A DNA stretch of 64,000 nucleotides from Labilithrix sp. (GCA_019637155.1 JAHBWE010000007.1:62001-126000), one strand, 5' to 3'; positions 52,201-60,285 are shown, counted from the stretch's first letter. Made by a program: numbers and translations. The notes: generated by a model not told the origin, from the sequence alone.

Positions 52201-52956
52201 ATGAAGGTCTTCGCTGCGCTCGTCCTCGTCGCCGGCCTCGCGAACGCCGCGAAGGCCGCTCCCCCGGCGCCCGCCGCCGCCGCGACCACGCGCGTCGAGG
52301 TCAAAGGTCCGCGCGTCCGCGCGAAGGACATCTTCCCCGGCGCCGTCGCCGACGTCGACCTCGGCCCCACGCCGCCGATCGGCAGTACGCGCGTGATCGA
52401 GAAGGCCGACATCGAGAAGGCGTTCGCGGAGGCGAAGGCGCAGGCGCCGAAGAAGATCCCGAGCGCGGTGCGCGTGTCGCGGAAGACGCGGAAGCTCTCG
52501 GCGCTCGAGGTCGACGGCGCCGTCAAGTCGGCGCTCTCGACGCAGAAGCTCCCCCGCGGCGCCGAGCTCGTCAAGGTGCGCGCGAGCGCGGTCGAGGTCG
52601 CCGACGACTACCACCACGTGAACGTCGACCTGCCGCCAGTGCCGCGCCGCGCCGGTCCGACCACGGTGCAAGCGACGGTGACGTTCCTGAGCGAGAGCGC
52701 GGACACGCCGATCTTCCGCACGGTGGTGCCGCTCGACGTCTCGCTCCCGCCCGAGGCCGCGTTCGCGGACATCCCGCGGGGCGCGCCGATCACGATCGTC
52801 GTGAAGAAGGGCCTCGTCGAGGTGAGCGTGCCCGGCGTCGCCGCGCTCGACGCGGACGTCGGCGGCATCGTGCCGGTGACGCTGAAGCCCTCGGGGCGCA
52901 TCGTTCGCTGCCGCGCCGTCGACAAGGACCACGCCGCCCTTCTGGAGGACTCGTGA
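52201..52956 (+). CDS. flgA: P-ring assembly chaperone FlgA
   Basis: 251 residues with a Sec signal peptide (VFAALVLVAGLANAAKA). C-terminal SAF-like FlgA domain (FADIPRGAPITIVVKKGLVEVSVPGVAALDADVGGIVPVTLKPSGRIVRCRAVD in pieces). It assists FlgI assembly in the periplasm. The N-terminal half is less conserved. The position between flgG and flgH is standard. TGATG overlap with flgH. Confidence 0.9.
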   Translation: MKVFAALVLVAGLANAAKAAPPAPAAAATTRVEVKGPRVRAKDIFPGAVADVDLGPTPPIGSTRVIEKADIEKAFAEAKAQAPKKIPSAVRVSRKTRKLSALEVDGAVKSALSTQKLPRGAELVKVRASAVEVADDYHHVNVDLPPVPRRAGPTTVQATVTFLSESADTPIFRTVVPLDVSLPPEAAFADIPRGAPITIVVKKGLVEVSVPGVAALDADVGGIVPVTLKPSGRIVRCRAVDKDHAALLEDS

Positions 52957-53654
52957 TGCGCCGGTCGCTCGGGCTCGTCCTGTTCGGCGTCGTCGCGCTC
53001 ACCGGCTGCGGGCCGCGCCACGTCCAGCCCTTCACGCCCCGCCATCGCGTGTACGAGCCCGGCGCGTATGCGCAGGAGAGCGCGGCGGCGAAGCCCTCGA
53101 ACGGCTCGCTTTTCAGCGAGGCGAACGGCGGCTGGCTCGAGGACACGCGCGCGGTGCGGGTCGGCGACTTCGTCGTCATCAAGATCGACGAGCAGGCCAA
53201 CGCGAAGGGCAACTCGACGACGAACCTCTCGAAGGACTCGTCGACGACCGGCGGCGCGAGCGCGCTCCTCGGCCTCGTCCCCGCGCTGAAGAAGGCTTAT
53301 CCCGACATCGATCCGACGAAGCTGATCGACATGGCGTCGAAATCGAATTTCGCCGGCGCCGGCGACACCGCGCGCAACGGCGAGCTCTCCGGCAACATCG
53401 CCGTCCGCGTCGCGAAAGAGATGCCGAACGGCGACCTGTTCCTCGAGGGCACGAAGGTCGTGCTCATCAACAACGAGGAGTACCACCTCTACGTCTCCGG
53501 CCTCATCCGCCGCGCCGACATCAAACAAGACAACAGCATCGCGTCGTCGAAGATCGCCGACGCCCAAATCGAGTTCACCGGCCGCGGCGACATCGCCGAT
53601 CAACAGCGCAAAGGCTGGCTCGCCAAGCTCGTCGAAACCGTCAATCCTTTTTGA
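52956..53654 (+). CDS. flgH: Flagellar L-ring lipoprotein FlgH
   Basis: 232 residues from ATG 52956 (a GTG three bases earlier is also possible), with a GGAGG ribosome-binding site. Lipobox VALTGC. Conserved VGDFVVIKIDEQANAKG, LSGNIAVRVAKEMPNGDLFLEGTKVVLINNEEYHLYVSGLIRRADI in pieces. Forms the outer-membrane bushing of the motor, evidence for a Gram-negative flagellum with LP rings. Confidence 0.93.
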   Translation: MRRSLGLVLFGVVALTGCGPRHVQPFTPRHRVYEPGAYAQESAAAKPSNGSLFSEANGGWLEDTRAVRVGDFVVIKIDEQANAKGNSTTNLSKDSSTTGGASALLGLVPALKKAYPDIDPTKLIDMASKSNFAGAGDTARNGELSGNIAVRVAKEMPNGDLFLEGTKVVLINNEEYHLYVSGLIRRADIKQDNSIASSKIADAQIEFTGRGDIADQQRKGWLAKLVETVNPF

Positions 53655-53662
53655 AAGTCTCC

Positions 53663-54772
53663 ATGCGTCGTATTGCCTCTTTGGTCGTGTTTCTCGGCGT
53701 CGTGCTCGGGGTCGTGTTGCGGCCTGGGGAGGCGAGGGCGGAGCGGCTGCGGGATCTGGTGGATGCGGGGGGGGCGCGGGAGAACCAGCTCGTCGGGTAT
53801 GGGCTCGTTACTGGGCTGAGTGGGACGGGGGATGACGTGAGCGTTCCGTTTACGTCGCAGTCGGTGTTGTCGATGTTGCGGCGGCTCGGGGTGCAGACGG
53901 ACAGTAACCAGATCCGGCTCCGCAACGTCGCGGCCGTCATCGTCACCGCGAACATTCCGCCCTTCGCGAAGGCCGGCACGAAGATCGACATCAATGTTTC
54001 TTCGATCGGCAATGCCAAATCGCTCACCGGCGGCGTGCTGGTGCAGACGATGCTGAAGGGCGCGGACCAGAAGACCTACGCCGTCGCGCAGGGCGCGCTC
54101 GTCCTCGGCGGCTACGAGGCTCGAGGCGCGAGCGGCTCCTCGCAGAAGCAGGGCTCCCTCACCGCCGGGCGCATCCCCGAGGGCGCGATCGTCGAGCGCG
54201 AGATCCCCGCTCAGATCGTCGACAACGGCACGATCAAGCTCGAGCTCCGGACGCCGGGGTTCACCGTCGCGTCGCGCGTCGCCGAGGCGGTGAACGCGAA
54301 GTTCCCCGGCGCGGCCTCCCCCCTCGACGGCGGCGCCGTGCGGGTGAAGGTGCCGGCCGGCTTCGAGAACAAGACCGTCGACCTCATGGCGCAGCTCGAG
54401 GACATCGAGGTCACCCCCGTCCGCCGCGCGCGCGTCGTCATCAACGAGCGGAGCGGCACCATCGTCGCCGGCGGCGACGTGCGCCTCGCGCCCGCGGTCA
54501 TCGTGCACGGCAACCTCACGATCACGGTGAAGGAGACGCCGATCGCGTCGCAGCCGCAGGCCATGTTCGGCACCGGCAGGACCGAGGTGCTCCAGCGCTC
54601 CGACATCAAGACGGAGGAGAAGAAGGACGTGACCTACATGAAGGGCGCGCCCACGCTCGCCGACGTGTCCGCCGCGCTCGGCGCGCTCGGCCTCTCGCCG
54701 CGCGAGCTCGCCGGCGTCCTCCAGGCCCTCCGCGCCGCGAACGCGCTCGAGGCGGAGCTGGTGGTCCAGTGA
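53663..54772 (+). CDS. flgI: Flagellar P-ring protein FlgI
   Basis: 369 residues from ATG 53663; a TTG at 53651 overlaps flgH (TTGA) as an alternative. Signal peptide (IASLVVFLGVVLGVVL), then ENQLVGYGLVTGLSGTGDD, IRLRNVAAVIVTANIPPFAKAGTKIDINVSSIGNAKSLTGG, and VVINERSGTIVAGGDVRL in pieces. Periplasmic peptidoglycan ring. Codons around 53690-53920 use GGG, GTT, GTG and ACG more than the neighbours, then revert to the usual style. Confidence 0.95.
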   Translation: MRRIASLVVFLGVVLGVVLRPGEARAERLRDLVDAGGARENQLVGYGLVTGLSGTGDDVSVPFTSQSVLSMLRRLGVQTDSNQIRLRNVAAVIVTANIPPFAKAGTKIDINVSSIGNAKSLTGGVLVQTMLKGADQKTYAVAQGALVLGGYEARGASGSSQKQGSLTAGRIPEGAIVEREIPAQIVDNGTIKLELRTPGFTVASRVAEAVNAKFPGAASPLDGGAVRVKVPAGFENKTVDLMAQLEDIEVTPVRRARVVINERSGTIVAGGDVRLAPAVIVHGNLTITVKETPIASQPQAMFGTGRTEVLQRSDIKTEEKKDVTYMKGAPTLADVSAALGALGLSPRELAGVLQALRAANALEAELVVQ

Positions 54773-55047
54773 GCTTCAAGGTCCAGGCGCCGCCGCTCGC
54801 GCAGAACGTCCAGCAAACCAAGGACACTTCCGACGCGAAGAAGGCGGAAGACGCGAAGAAGGTCGGCCGCGACTTCGAGGCGATCCTCGTGCGGCAGATG
54901 CTCTCGAACGTCCACGTCGGCGGCAAAGGCGGCTACGGCGACATGGCGAGCGAGGCCTTCGCGTCGGCGGTGACGGCGGGTGGCGGCCTCGGCTTCGGCC
55001 GCATGATCGCGGATCAGCTCGCGAAAGCGGCGCTCGAGAAGAGCTGA
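54769..55047 (+). CDS. flgJ: Rod-binding FlgJ N-terminal domain protein
   Basis: 92 residues from GTG 54769 (GTGA overlap with flgI). Only the rod-binding domain of FlgJ is present: KVGRDFEAILVRQMLSN, a Gly-rich turn, FASAVTAGGGLGFGRMIADQLAKA. The usual C-terminal glucosaminidase domain is absent; a separate muramidase-like protein is encoded at 23082. Acts as rod-cap scaffold. Confidence 0.9.
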   Translation: MSFKVQAPPLAQNVQQTKDTSDAKKAEDAKKVGRDFEAILVRQMLSNVHVGGKGGYGDMASEAFASAVTAGGGLGFGRMIADQLAKAALEKS

Positions 55048-55114
55048 GAAAAAAGAAGCGAATCTTCCTCAAGGTCCGGCGAAAGCCGCCGTTCCTCCGA
55101 GTGAGAGCAAGACG

Positions 55115-55372
55115 ATGCGAATCACCGACCGATACCAGAGCACGATCGAGCGAGTCGCGCCGGCGAAGCCCGTCCTTGCCACGTCGACGACGACCGCGAC
55201 GACGGCCACGGCGGACCGCGCGTCGATCCTCGACATCCACATGTCGGCCCAGGCGCAGGAGCTCTCGAACCGCGCCGCCGGCGTGGAGCACCTCAAGCGT
55301 CAGATCGCGAACGGCACCTTCAAGGTCGATCCCGACGTCATCGCCTCGAAGATCGTCGGAGGCGACGAATGA
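55115..55372 (+). CDS. flgM: Anti-sigma-28 factor FlgM
   Basis: 85 residues. The C-terminal half carries FlgM features (LSNRAAGVEHLKRQIANGTFKVDPDVIASKIV in pieces); the N-terminal part is unstructured and Thr/Ala-rich. It binds FliA until exported through the finished hook. A 67-base gap precedes it, so it may have its own promoter, though only a weak GG-N10-GC was seen there. Overlaps the following chaperone gene (ATGA). Confidence 0.88.
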   Translation: MRITDRYQSTIERVAPAKPVLATSTTTATTATADRASILDIHMSAQAQELSNRAAGVEHLKRQIANGTFKVDPDVIASKIVGGDE

Positions 55373-55674
55373 GCCCGCAGGAGCTCCTCGTGCAGATGCG
55401 CCAGGCGCTCGCCGAGGAGCGCGACGCCATCCGGCGCCTCGACGTCAAAGGGGTGACCGCGGCCAGCGCGGCGAAGGAGGCGATCCTCGCGCGCGTGATG
55501 GCCGCGCCGGAGCACGAGCACAAGAAGGAGCTCGCGAGCGCGCTCCTCGAGCTGAAGGGCGAGCTCCGGCAGAACCTCGTCCTGCTCGCGCACGCGCGCG
55601 ACTACCTCCGCGACGCGATCGCGCTCTGCGCCTCCGCGAAGCCGGCGCGACCGCGGCTCCAGGCGAGCCTGTGA
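55369..55674 (+). CDS. flgN: FlgN-like export chaperone (copy 1)
   Basis: 101 residues, all helical. FlgN-family pattern: LVQMRQALAEERDAIRRLDVKGVTAASAAKEAIL and LLELKGELRQNLVLLAHARDYL in pieces. FlgN binds FlgK and FlgL before export. It precedes flgK directly. A paralogue of equal length follows flgL at 57974. Confidence 0.82.
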   Translation: MSPQELLVQMRQALAEERDAIRRLDVKGVTAASAAKEAILARVMAAPEHEHKKELASALLELKGELRQNLVLLAHARDYLRDAIALCASAKPARPRLQASL

Positions 55675-55675
55675 C

Positions 55676-57043
55676 ATGAGCCTCTTCGGCCTGATGGGGA
55701 CCGCGCGCAGCGGCATCACCGCCGCGAGCGCCGCGCTCCAGACGACGGGCAACAACGTCGCGAACGTCGCGACCCCGGGTTACGCCCGGCGTACGGCGGT
55801 CCTCGAGACGGCGACGGCGGGCGGCGGTGTGCGTTACGCACAGACCGTCCGCACCGTCGATCGTTTCGCGCAGGCGCACGTCGTCGACCAGAAGGCCAAG
55901 CAAGGCGCCGCCCGCGCGCGGAGCGACGCGCTCGCCGAGCTCGAGGCCACGATCGCTCCGCCGGACGGCTCGTTCGGCGACAAGGCGCTCGCGCTGGTGA
56001 AGGCGTTCAACGCCCTCACCGCGTTCCCGATCGACCCCGCGCTCCGCGCCGACGTCCTCGCCAAGACCGAGAACCTCGCCGCCGCGCTCCGGTCCACCGC
56101 CGCCTCGATCAACGCGCAGTCGGAGAGCCTGCTCGGCCGCGCCGGCGACGTCACGGTGGAGGTGAACGCGAACCTGAAGCGGATCGCCGATCTGAACAAG
56201 CAGATCGCGATCGCGCAGGCGAGCGGCGGCGACGCGGGGGCGCTCCGCGACCAGCGCGATCAGGTGATCAACGGCGTCGGCGAGCGCCTCGGCGCGAAGG
56301 CGATCGAAGACGAGAACGGTCAGGTCACGCTCTTCGCGGCGGGCGCGGTCCTCGTCTCGGGCAACGACGCGTCGCAGCTCTCGATCGATCTCGACCCGAG
56401 CACGGGCGCGATGCGCTTCTACGCACAGCCCAAGGGCGGCACGAAGCAGGAGATCACCGCCCGCGTCGACACCGGCACGCTCGGCGGCCTCCGCGAGGCG
56501 CGCGACACCGACCTCGCGAAGACGATGGCGAACCTCGACTCCTACGCCTTCGACGTCGCGAACGCCTTCAACGCCGTGCACGAGAAGGGCGTCGGCCTCG
56601 ACGGCGCCGGCGACCGCGCGCTCTTCGCCGTCTCCGGCGCCGAGAAGGGCGCCGCCGCGAGCCTGTCGCTGAACCCCGATCTCGCCGGCCACCCCGAGCG
56701 CATCGGCGCCTCCGACGCGGCGGGCAACCTCCCGGGCGGCAACGTCGTCGCGCTCGAGCTCGCGGGGCTCTCCGACACGCACGCGTTCGGCGGCGCCACG
56801 CTCCCCGATCGCTACGCCGCGATGGCGACCGACATCGGCTTCCGCAAGGCCGGCGCCGACGCGGAGGTGCAGCTGCGCACCGACACGCTCGCCGTCGCGC
56901 AGGCGCTCTCCGACAGCGCGAACGGCGTCTCGCTCGACGAGGAGATGGTCAACCTCACCCAATACCAGCGCGCGTTCGAGGCCGCCTCGCGCGTGATGCG
57001 GACCGCCGACGAGCTCCTGCAAACACTCCTCAATGCCATCTAA
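55676..57043 (+). CDS. flgK: Hook-filament junction protein FlgK (HAP1)
   Basis: 455 residues. N-terminal GLMGTARSGITAASAALQTTGNNVANVATPGYARRTAVLET in pieces, D1 helices (LARIADLNKQIAIAQASGGDA region), and C-terminal SDSANGVSLDEEMVNLTQYQRAFEAASRVMRTADELLQTLLN in pieces. Forms first junction zone between hook and filament. Exported with FlgN. Confidence 0.96.
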   Translation: MSLFGLMGTARSGITAASAALQTTGNNVANVATPGYARRTAVLETATAGGGVRYAQTVRTVDRFAQAHVVDQKAKQGAARARSDALAELEATIAPPDGSFGDKALALVKAFNALTAFPIDPALRADVLAKTENLAAALRSTAASINAQSESLLGRAGDVTVEVNANLKRIADLNKQIAIAQASGGDAGALRDQRDQVINGVGERLGAKAIEDENGQVTLFAAGAVLVSGNDASQLSIDLDPSTGAMRFYAQPKGGTKQEITARVDTGTLGGLREARDTDLAKTMANLDSYAFDVANAFNAVHEKGVGLDGAGDRALFAVSGAEKGAAASLSLNPDLAGHPERIGASDAAGNLPGGNVVALELAGLSDTHAFGGATLPDRYAAMATDIGFRKAGADAEVQLRTDTLAVAQALSDSANGVSLDEEMVNLTQYQRAFEAASRVMRTADELLQTLLNAI

Positions 57044-57060
57044 CGACTGACCGTTATCCA

Positions 57061-57095
57061 ATTAGCCATTAGCCATTAGCCATTAGCCATTAGCC
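57061..57095 (+). repeat. Five-copy ATTAGCC heptamer repeat flush to flgL start
   Basis: Five perfect head-to-tail copies of ATTAGCC fill 57061-57095 and end exactly at the flgL ATG (57096). An imperfect copy (GTTATCC-like) precedes at 57053-57059. The array replaces any ribosome-binding site. Copy-number change by slipped-strand mispairing would alter the distance between upstream signals and the start in 7-base steps. Confidence 0.9.
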
Positions 57096-57971
57096 ATGCG
57101 CGTCACCGAACGTTCCCGCATCGAAGGACTCACCCTCGCGCAGAGCCGGGCCGCGTCCCGGCTCGAGAAGGCGACCCGCATCGCGGCGGACGGCTCGAAC
57201 GTGACCAAGCCCTCGGACGATCCCGCGGCCTGGGGCGCCAAGATCCGGCGCGACTACGACCTCGCGATGCTGGAGACGCGCGCGCAGACCGCGTCGCGCA
57301 CGCAGGGCGAGCTCGAGATCGCCAACAACGCGCTCTCGGCGGGCGTGGACATCATGGTGCGCGCGCGGGAGGCGGCGGCCCTCGGCGCGAACGCGACCGC
57401 GAGCCCCGAGACGCGCAAGCTCCTCGCGCAGGACGTCCGCGCGATGCGCGCCGAGCTGATGAGCGTCGGGAATACCAAATACGGCGACCGCTACATCTTC
57501 AGCGGCACGAAGTCGGACACGATCCCGTTCGAGCTCGCGACGGGGGCGTTCAAGGGCAACGACCAGGTCATCAGCGTCCCGGTCATGGACGGCGTGCACC
57601 TCCCCGCCAACGTGAGCGGCGCGAAGGCCTTCACCGCCGCCGGCGGGCGCGACGTCTTCGCCGACCTCGAAGAGCTCGCGAACGCGCTCGACGCGAACGA
57701 TCAGGACCGCATCCAGGCCACGATCGTGCACCTCCAGAGCGGCCACGATCAGCTCGTGCGCACGCAGGTCGAGGCCGGCTACGGCGCGCGCCGCTTCGCC
57801 GACGCGATCGACGTCCTCGCCAACACGAAGGGCGTCGTCGCCGAGCGCGAAGCGAGGGAGATCGAGGGCGACCCCGCCGCCCAGATCACGGAGCTCCAGC
57901 TCGCGCGCACGGCCTACGAGCGCAGCATCGCGGTGACGAAACAGATCCTTTCCCTCAACACGCACGGTTGA
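57096..57971 (+). CDS. flgL: Hook-filament junction protein FlgL (HAP3)
   Basis: 291 residues. Flagellin-like N-terminus (LTLAQSRAASRLEKATRIAADGSNVTKPSDDPAAWGAKI in pieces), NNALSAGVDIMVRAREAAALGANAT, GDRYIFSGTKSDTIPF, and C-terminal ITELQLARTAYERSIAVTKQILSLN. Forms the second junction zone. Immediately preceded by the heptamer array, with no ribosome-binding site. Confidence 0.95.
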   Translation: MRVTERSRIEGLTLAQSRAASRLEKATRIAADGSNVTKPSDDPAAWGAKIRRDYDLAMLETRAQTASRTQGELEIANNALSAGVDIMVRAREAAALGANATASPETRKLLAQDVRAMRAELMSVGNTKYGDRYIFSGTKSDTIPFELATGAFKGNDQVISVPVMDGVHLPANVSGAKAFTAAGGRDVFADLEELANALDANDQDRIQATIVHLQSGHDQLVRTQVEAGYGARRFADAIDVLANTKGVVAEREAREIEGDPAAQITELQLARTAYERSIAVTKQILSLNTHG

Positions 57972-57973
57972 CG

Positions 57974-58279
57974 ATGCCCACCCTACCGCTGACCAAAGAG
58001 CTACTCCTCGAGACCCTCCGCGCGATCCTGCTCGAGGAGCGCGACGCGATCCGGCGCCTGGACGCGGACGGCATGGATCGCGCGAGCGACGCGAAGGAGG
58101 CCGTGCTCGCGCGGCTCCACGAGACGCCGCACGAGGACCGCGGCCCGCTCATCGAGGCGCTCGCAGAGCTCCAGCCCGAGCTCCGCCACAACATGATCCT
58201 GTTCACACACGCGGCCGCGTTCATCGCCGCGGAGAAGCGCGACCGCGCGAAGACGCCGTCGCTCCGCAAAGCAAGCTAG
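57974..58279 (+). CDS. FlgN-like export chaperone (copy 2)
   Basis: 101 residues from ATG 57974 (a TTG at 57968 overlaps the flgL stop). Same pattern as the 55369 product: LLEERDAIRRLDADGMDRASDAKEAVL and LAELQPELRHNMILFTHAAAFIAAEKR in pieces; shared EERDAIRRLD and ELRxN-ILxxHA strings show paralogy. Possibly each copy serves one junction protein. Confidence 0.78.
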   Translation: MPTLPLTKELLLETLRAILLEERDAIRRLDADGMDRASDAKEAVLARLHETPHEDRGPLIEALAELQPELRHNMILFTHAAAFIAAEKRDRAKTPSLRKAS

Positions 58280-58284
58280 ACGAG

Positions 58285-58386
58285 CTAGCTGATCAGCTCG
58301 ACGAGGATCGCGGCGGCCGTCATGAACACGAAGACGAGGCCGAACGTCTTGGTGTGCTTGGCGATGAAGGTCCGTTGGTCGATCAT
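58285..58386 (-). CDS. Very small putative membrane protein
   Basis: A 33-residue frame (MIDQRTFIAKHTKTFG, then FGLVFVFMTAAAILVELIS) with a charged N-terminus and one transmembrane-like helix. Codons nearly all end in G or C. It converges with the second flgN-like gene. No ribosome-binding site is obvious. Small single-helix proteins of this shape are plausible but unproven. Confidence 0.4.
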   Translation of the reverse strand: MIDQRTFIAKHTKTFGLVFVFMTAAAILVELIS

Positions 58387-58508
58387 GATGGGAATCTAGG
58401 GACGACCGAGCGCCGGGACCGTCCTCTTCGGCGGACACTGCGGCCACGGAATGGGGTCTTCAGCGGCAGGCGGATCGCTCCTACGTCTCGTGGGAGGAAG
58501 GAGCCCGC

Positions 58509-58898
58509 ATGAGGATCGAAGTCCGCGCCTCCAACGTCGCGATCTCGGAGGCGCTCGCGCTGCACATTCGACGCAAGCTCGAGCTCGCGCTCCGGCGCCA
58601 CGCCGTGCGCGTCGAGGACGTCGTCGTCCGCCTCGTCGACCAGAACGGTCCGAAGGGTGGACCGGACAAGCGTTGCACGATGTCGGCGCATCTCTCGTCG
58701 CCGGTCGAGAGCGTGCTCGCGGCGGCGACGGACGCCGACGCTTACGTCGCCGTCGGGCACGCGGCGGCGCGGCTCGGCGCGCGCGCCACGCGGGCCATTC
58801 GCCGTGACCGGCGGCCGAGCCGCGCCCGGCGGCCGAGCCGCGCCCGGCGGCCGAGCCGTCGCGCACGGCTCGAGGCCGCCGCCGCGGACGAGGCGTGA
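58509..58898 (+). CDS. HPF/sigma-54-modulation-like ribosome-associated protein with Arg-rich tail
   Basis: 129 residues. The N-terminal 95 residues show the S30AE/HPF fold pattern (RIEVRASNVAISEALALHIRRKLELALRRHAVRVEDVVVRLVDQNG in pieces). The tail contains a repeated RRPSRA motif (about 96-116) encoded by an 18-bp DNA repeat. The family stabilises idle ribosomes as dimers or lone 70S. The tail would bind RNA. Separate from the flagellar genes in function, likely. Confidence 0.8.
   Translation: MRIEVRASNVAISEALALHIRRKLELALRRHAVRVEDVVVRLVDQNGPKGGPDKRCTMSAHLSSPVESVLAAATDADAYVAVGHAAARLGARATRAIRRDRRPSRARRPSRARRPSRRARLEAAAADEA
58811..58859 (+). repeat. 18-bp tandem repeat in HPF-like gene
   Basis: Units begin at 58811, 58829 and 58847 (GGCGGCCGAGCCGCGCCC), two complete and a third partial, encoding RRPSRA steps in frame. 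Confidence 0.85.
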
Positions 58899-59169
58899 GG
58901 CGCGAGCTAGAGCTCGATCTTCGTGGTCTCGGCGTCGTCCAGCTCCTGCACGGCGTCGTCGCGCTCGCGTTGCTCGTCGTCCTCTGCGACGGGGCGTGCA
59001 CGTGGCTCGCGACGACCGCCGGCGCCGTCGTCGCGCTGAGCCACGTCGCGCTCGCCCTTCGGCTGCACGCAGGTAGGGGGCTCGTTCGTCGTGAGCTCTT
59101 CGCTCTGCGCGCGACGGCGGTCGTCGAAGCGCCGCGCGCGCACCCGTACCGAACGGCGGCGTGCCCGCG
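58899..59169. other. Region with two competing small reading frames
   Basis: On the plus strand a frame from GTG 58895 (GTGA overlap with the HPF-like gene) runs to 59272 and has two hydrophobic stretches (GVVQLLHGVVALALLVVL, WLATTAGAVVALSHVALAL) with typical codon use around 58930-59080. On the minus strand a frame from GTG 59173 to 58907 (88 residues, very charged, GTGA overlap with the lipoprotein gene) is also open. Only one can be real over most of this length; codon use slightly favours the plus frame, while end overlap favours the minus frame. Confidence 0.4.
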
Positions 59170-60165
59170 TCACTTCCGGCGCGAGAAGGTCGCCTGCACC
59201 TCGATGCCCTCGCGGAGGCGGCAGCGCGGCGCGGCCTGCGACGGAAGCGAGAAGCTCCCGGCGTCGCAGTAGTGCGCGATCGTCGCGCAATGCGCGGCGG
59301 TGAGGTCCGCCGCGCACTCCTCGAGCTGCTCGCGGGTGAGGCCGCCGCCGAGAAACTCGATCTGCGCGCGCGGAAAGACACGGAGCTGCGAGCCGCAGAC
59401 CTCCCACGCCTGGGTGGAGACGAGCTGGAAGTTCCCCGCGAGCGCCCCGCTGCCGGCGGCGATCACCGTCGCGCGGATGTCGTCGCCGGCGGGGACGTCA
59501 CGCGAGAGCACGTAGCCGGTCGCGTCGTGCGCGGCCTTCGCCTGCACCACCGTCTCGAGCTCGTCGTCGAAGGCGGGGCGCGGGAACGCGGCGCCGGGGA
59601 TGCACGCGGGTCCGCCGTGGACGGTCGCGTCGATCGCGATCCCCTCCTTCAGCAGACACCGCGGCGCCGCGCCCGGCGGGAGCTCGAACGACCGCGGCTC
59701 GCAGTAATGCGCGATCGTCGCGCACTCGGGGCGCGTGAGGTCTTCGGCGCAGCCCTCGAGCTGCGCCGCCGTCAGACCGCCGCCACCGAACACGGCGTGC
59801 GCCTTGGGCGCGACGACGATCGCGCCGCCGCAGTGGCGCCAGTCCTCGTCCGCGATCCGCTGGACGTTCCCCGCGCGCTCACCGCTGCCGAGCGCGAGGA
59901 GCGTGACCGGGTCCTTCGTCGCGTCGGCGAAGAGGTCCTTGCCGATCAGGACGCCCGTCTTCACATAGGGCGCGCGGGCGGAGGCGACGACGCCGATCTC
60001 TTCCTCGAAGCCGGGGCTGCGGAACGCCTTGCCGGGGGTGCACATCGGCGCGGTCTGATCCGCGCTGTCCTCCGCGACCTCTTCGCCGGCGGGCGGCGAC
60101 GAGCAAGCGACGAGCGAGAGCGAGACGATCGAAGAAGCAACGAAGAAGAACGAACGAGCAAGCAT
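59170..60165 (-). CDS. Internally duplicated hypothetical lipoprotein
   Basis: 331 residues from ATG 60165. Lipobox SLVAC near residue 21. The mature part consists of two copies of a domain of about 140 residues, each starting C-x-PG-x-AF-x-x-P and ending APRC-x-L-x-EGI. Matching strings include ECATIAHYCEPRSF with HCATIAHYCDAGSF, and GGGLTAAQLEGCAEDLT with GGGLTREQLEECAADLT. Repeated Cys residues suggest disulfides outside the cytosol. Function unknown. Confidence 0.78.
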   Translation of the reverse strand: MLARSFFFVASSIVSLSLVACSSPPAGEEVAEDSADQTAPMCTPGKAFRSPGFEEEIGVVASARAPYVKTGVLIGKDLFADATKDPVTLLALGSGERAGNVQRIADEDWRHCGGAIVVAPKAHAVFGGGGLTAAQLEGCAEDLTRPECATIAHYCEPRSFELPPGAAPRCLLKEGIAIDATVHGGPACIPGAAFPRPAFDDELETVVQAKAAHDATGYVLSRDVPAGDDIRATVIAAGSGALAGNFQLVSTQAWEVCGSQLRVFPRAQIEFLGGGLTREQLEECAADLTAAHCATIAHYCDAGSFSLPSQAAPRCRLREGIEVQATFSRRK

Positions 60166-60285
60166 GACCCCAACCTCCGCCCGGGCATCACGCACGAAGC
60201 AGGCCGCACATCGCCCTACGTGGGATCGCGCACTTGAGGCACGCAGACCTCGCCCTGGCGGCCTCCGCGCCGAGGCCGGGTCGAT

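Noticed and set aside
55070..55090. GG-N10-GC pattern upstream of flgM
   Set aside because: Only the dinucleotides match; the rest of the -24/-12 consensus is absent.
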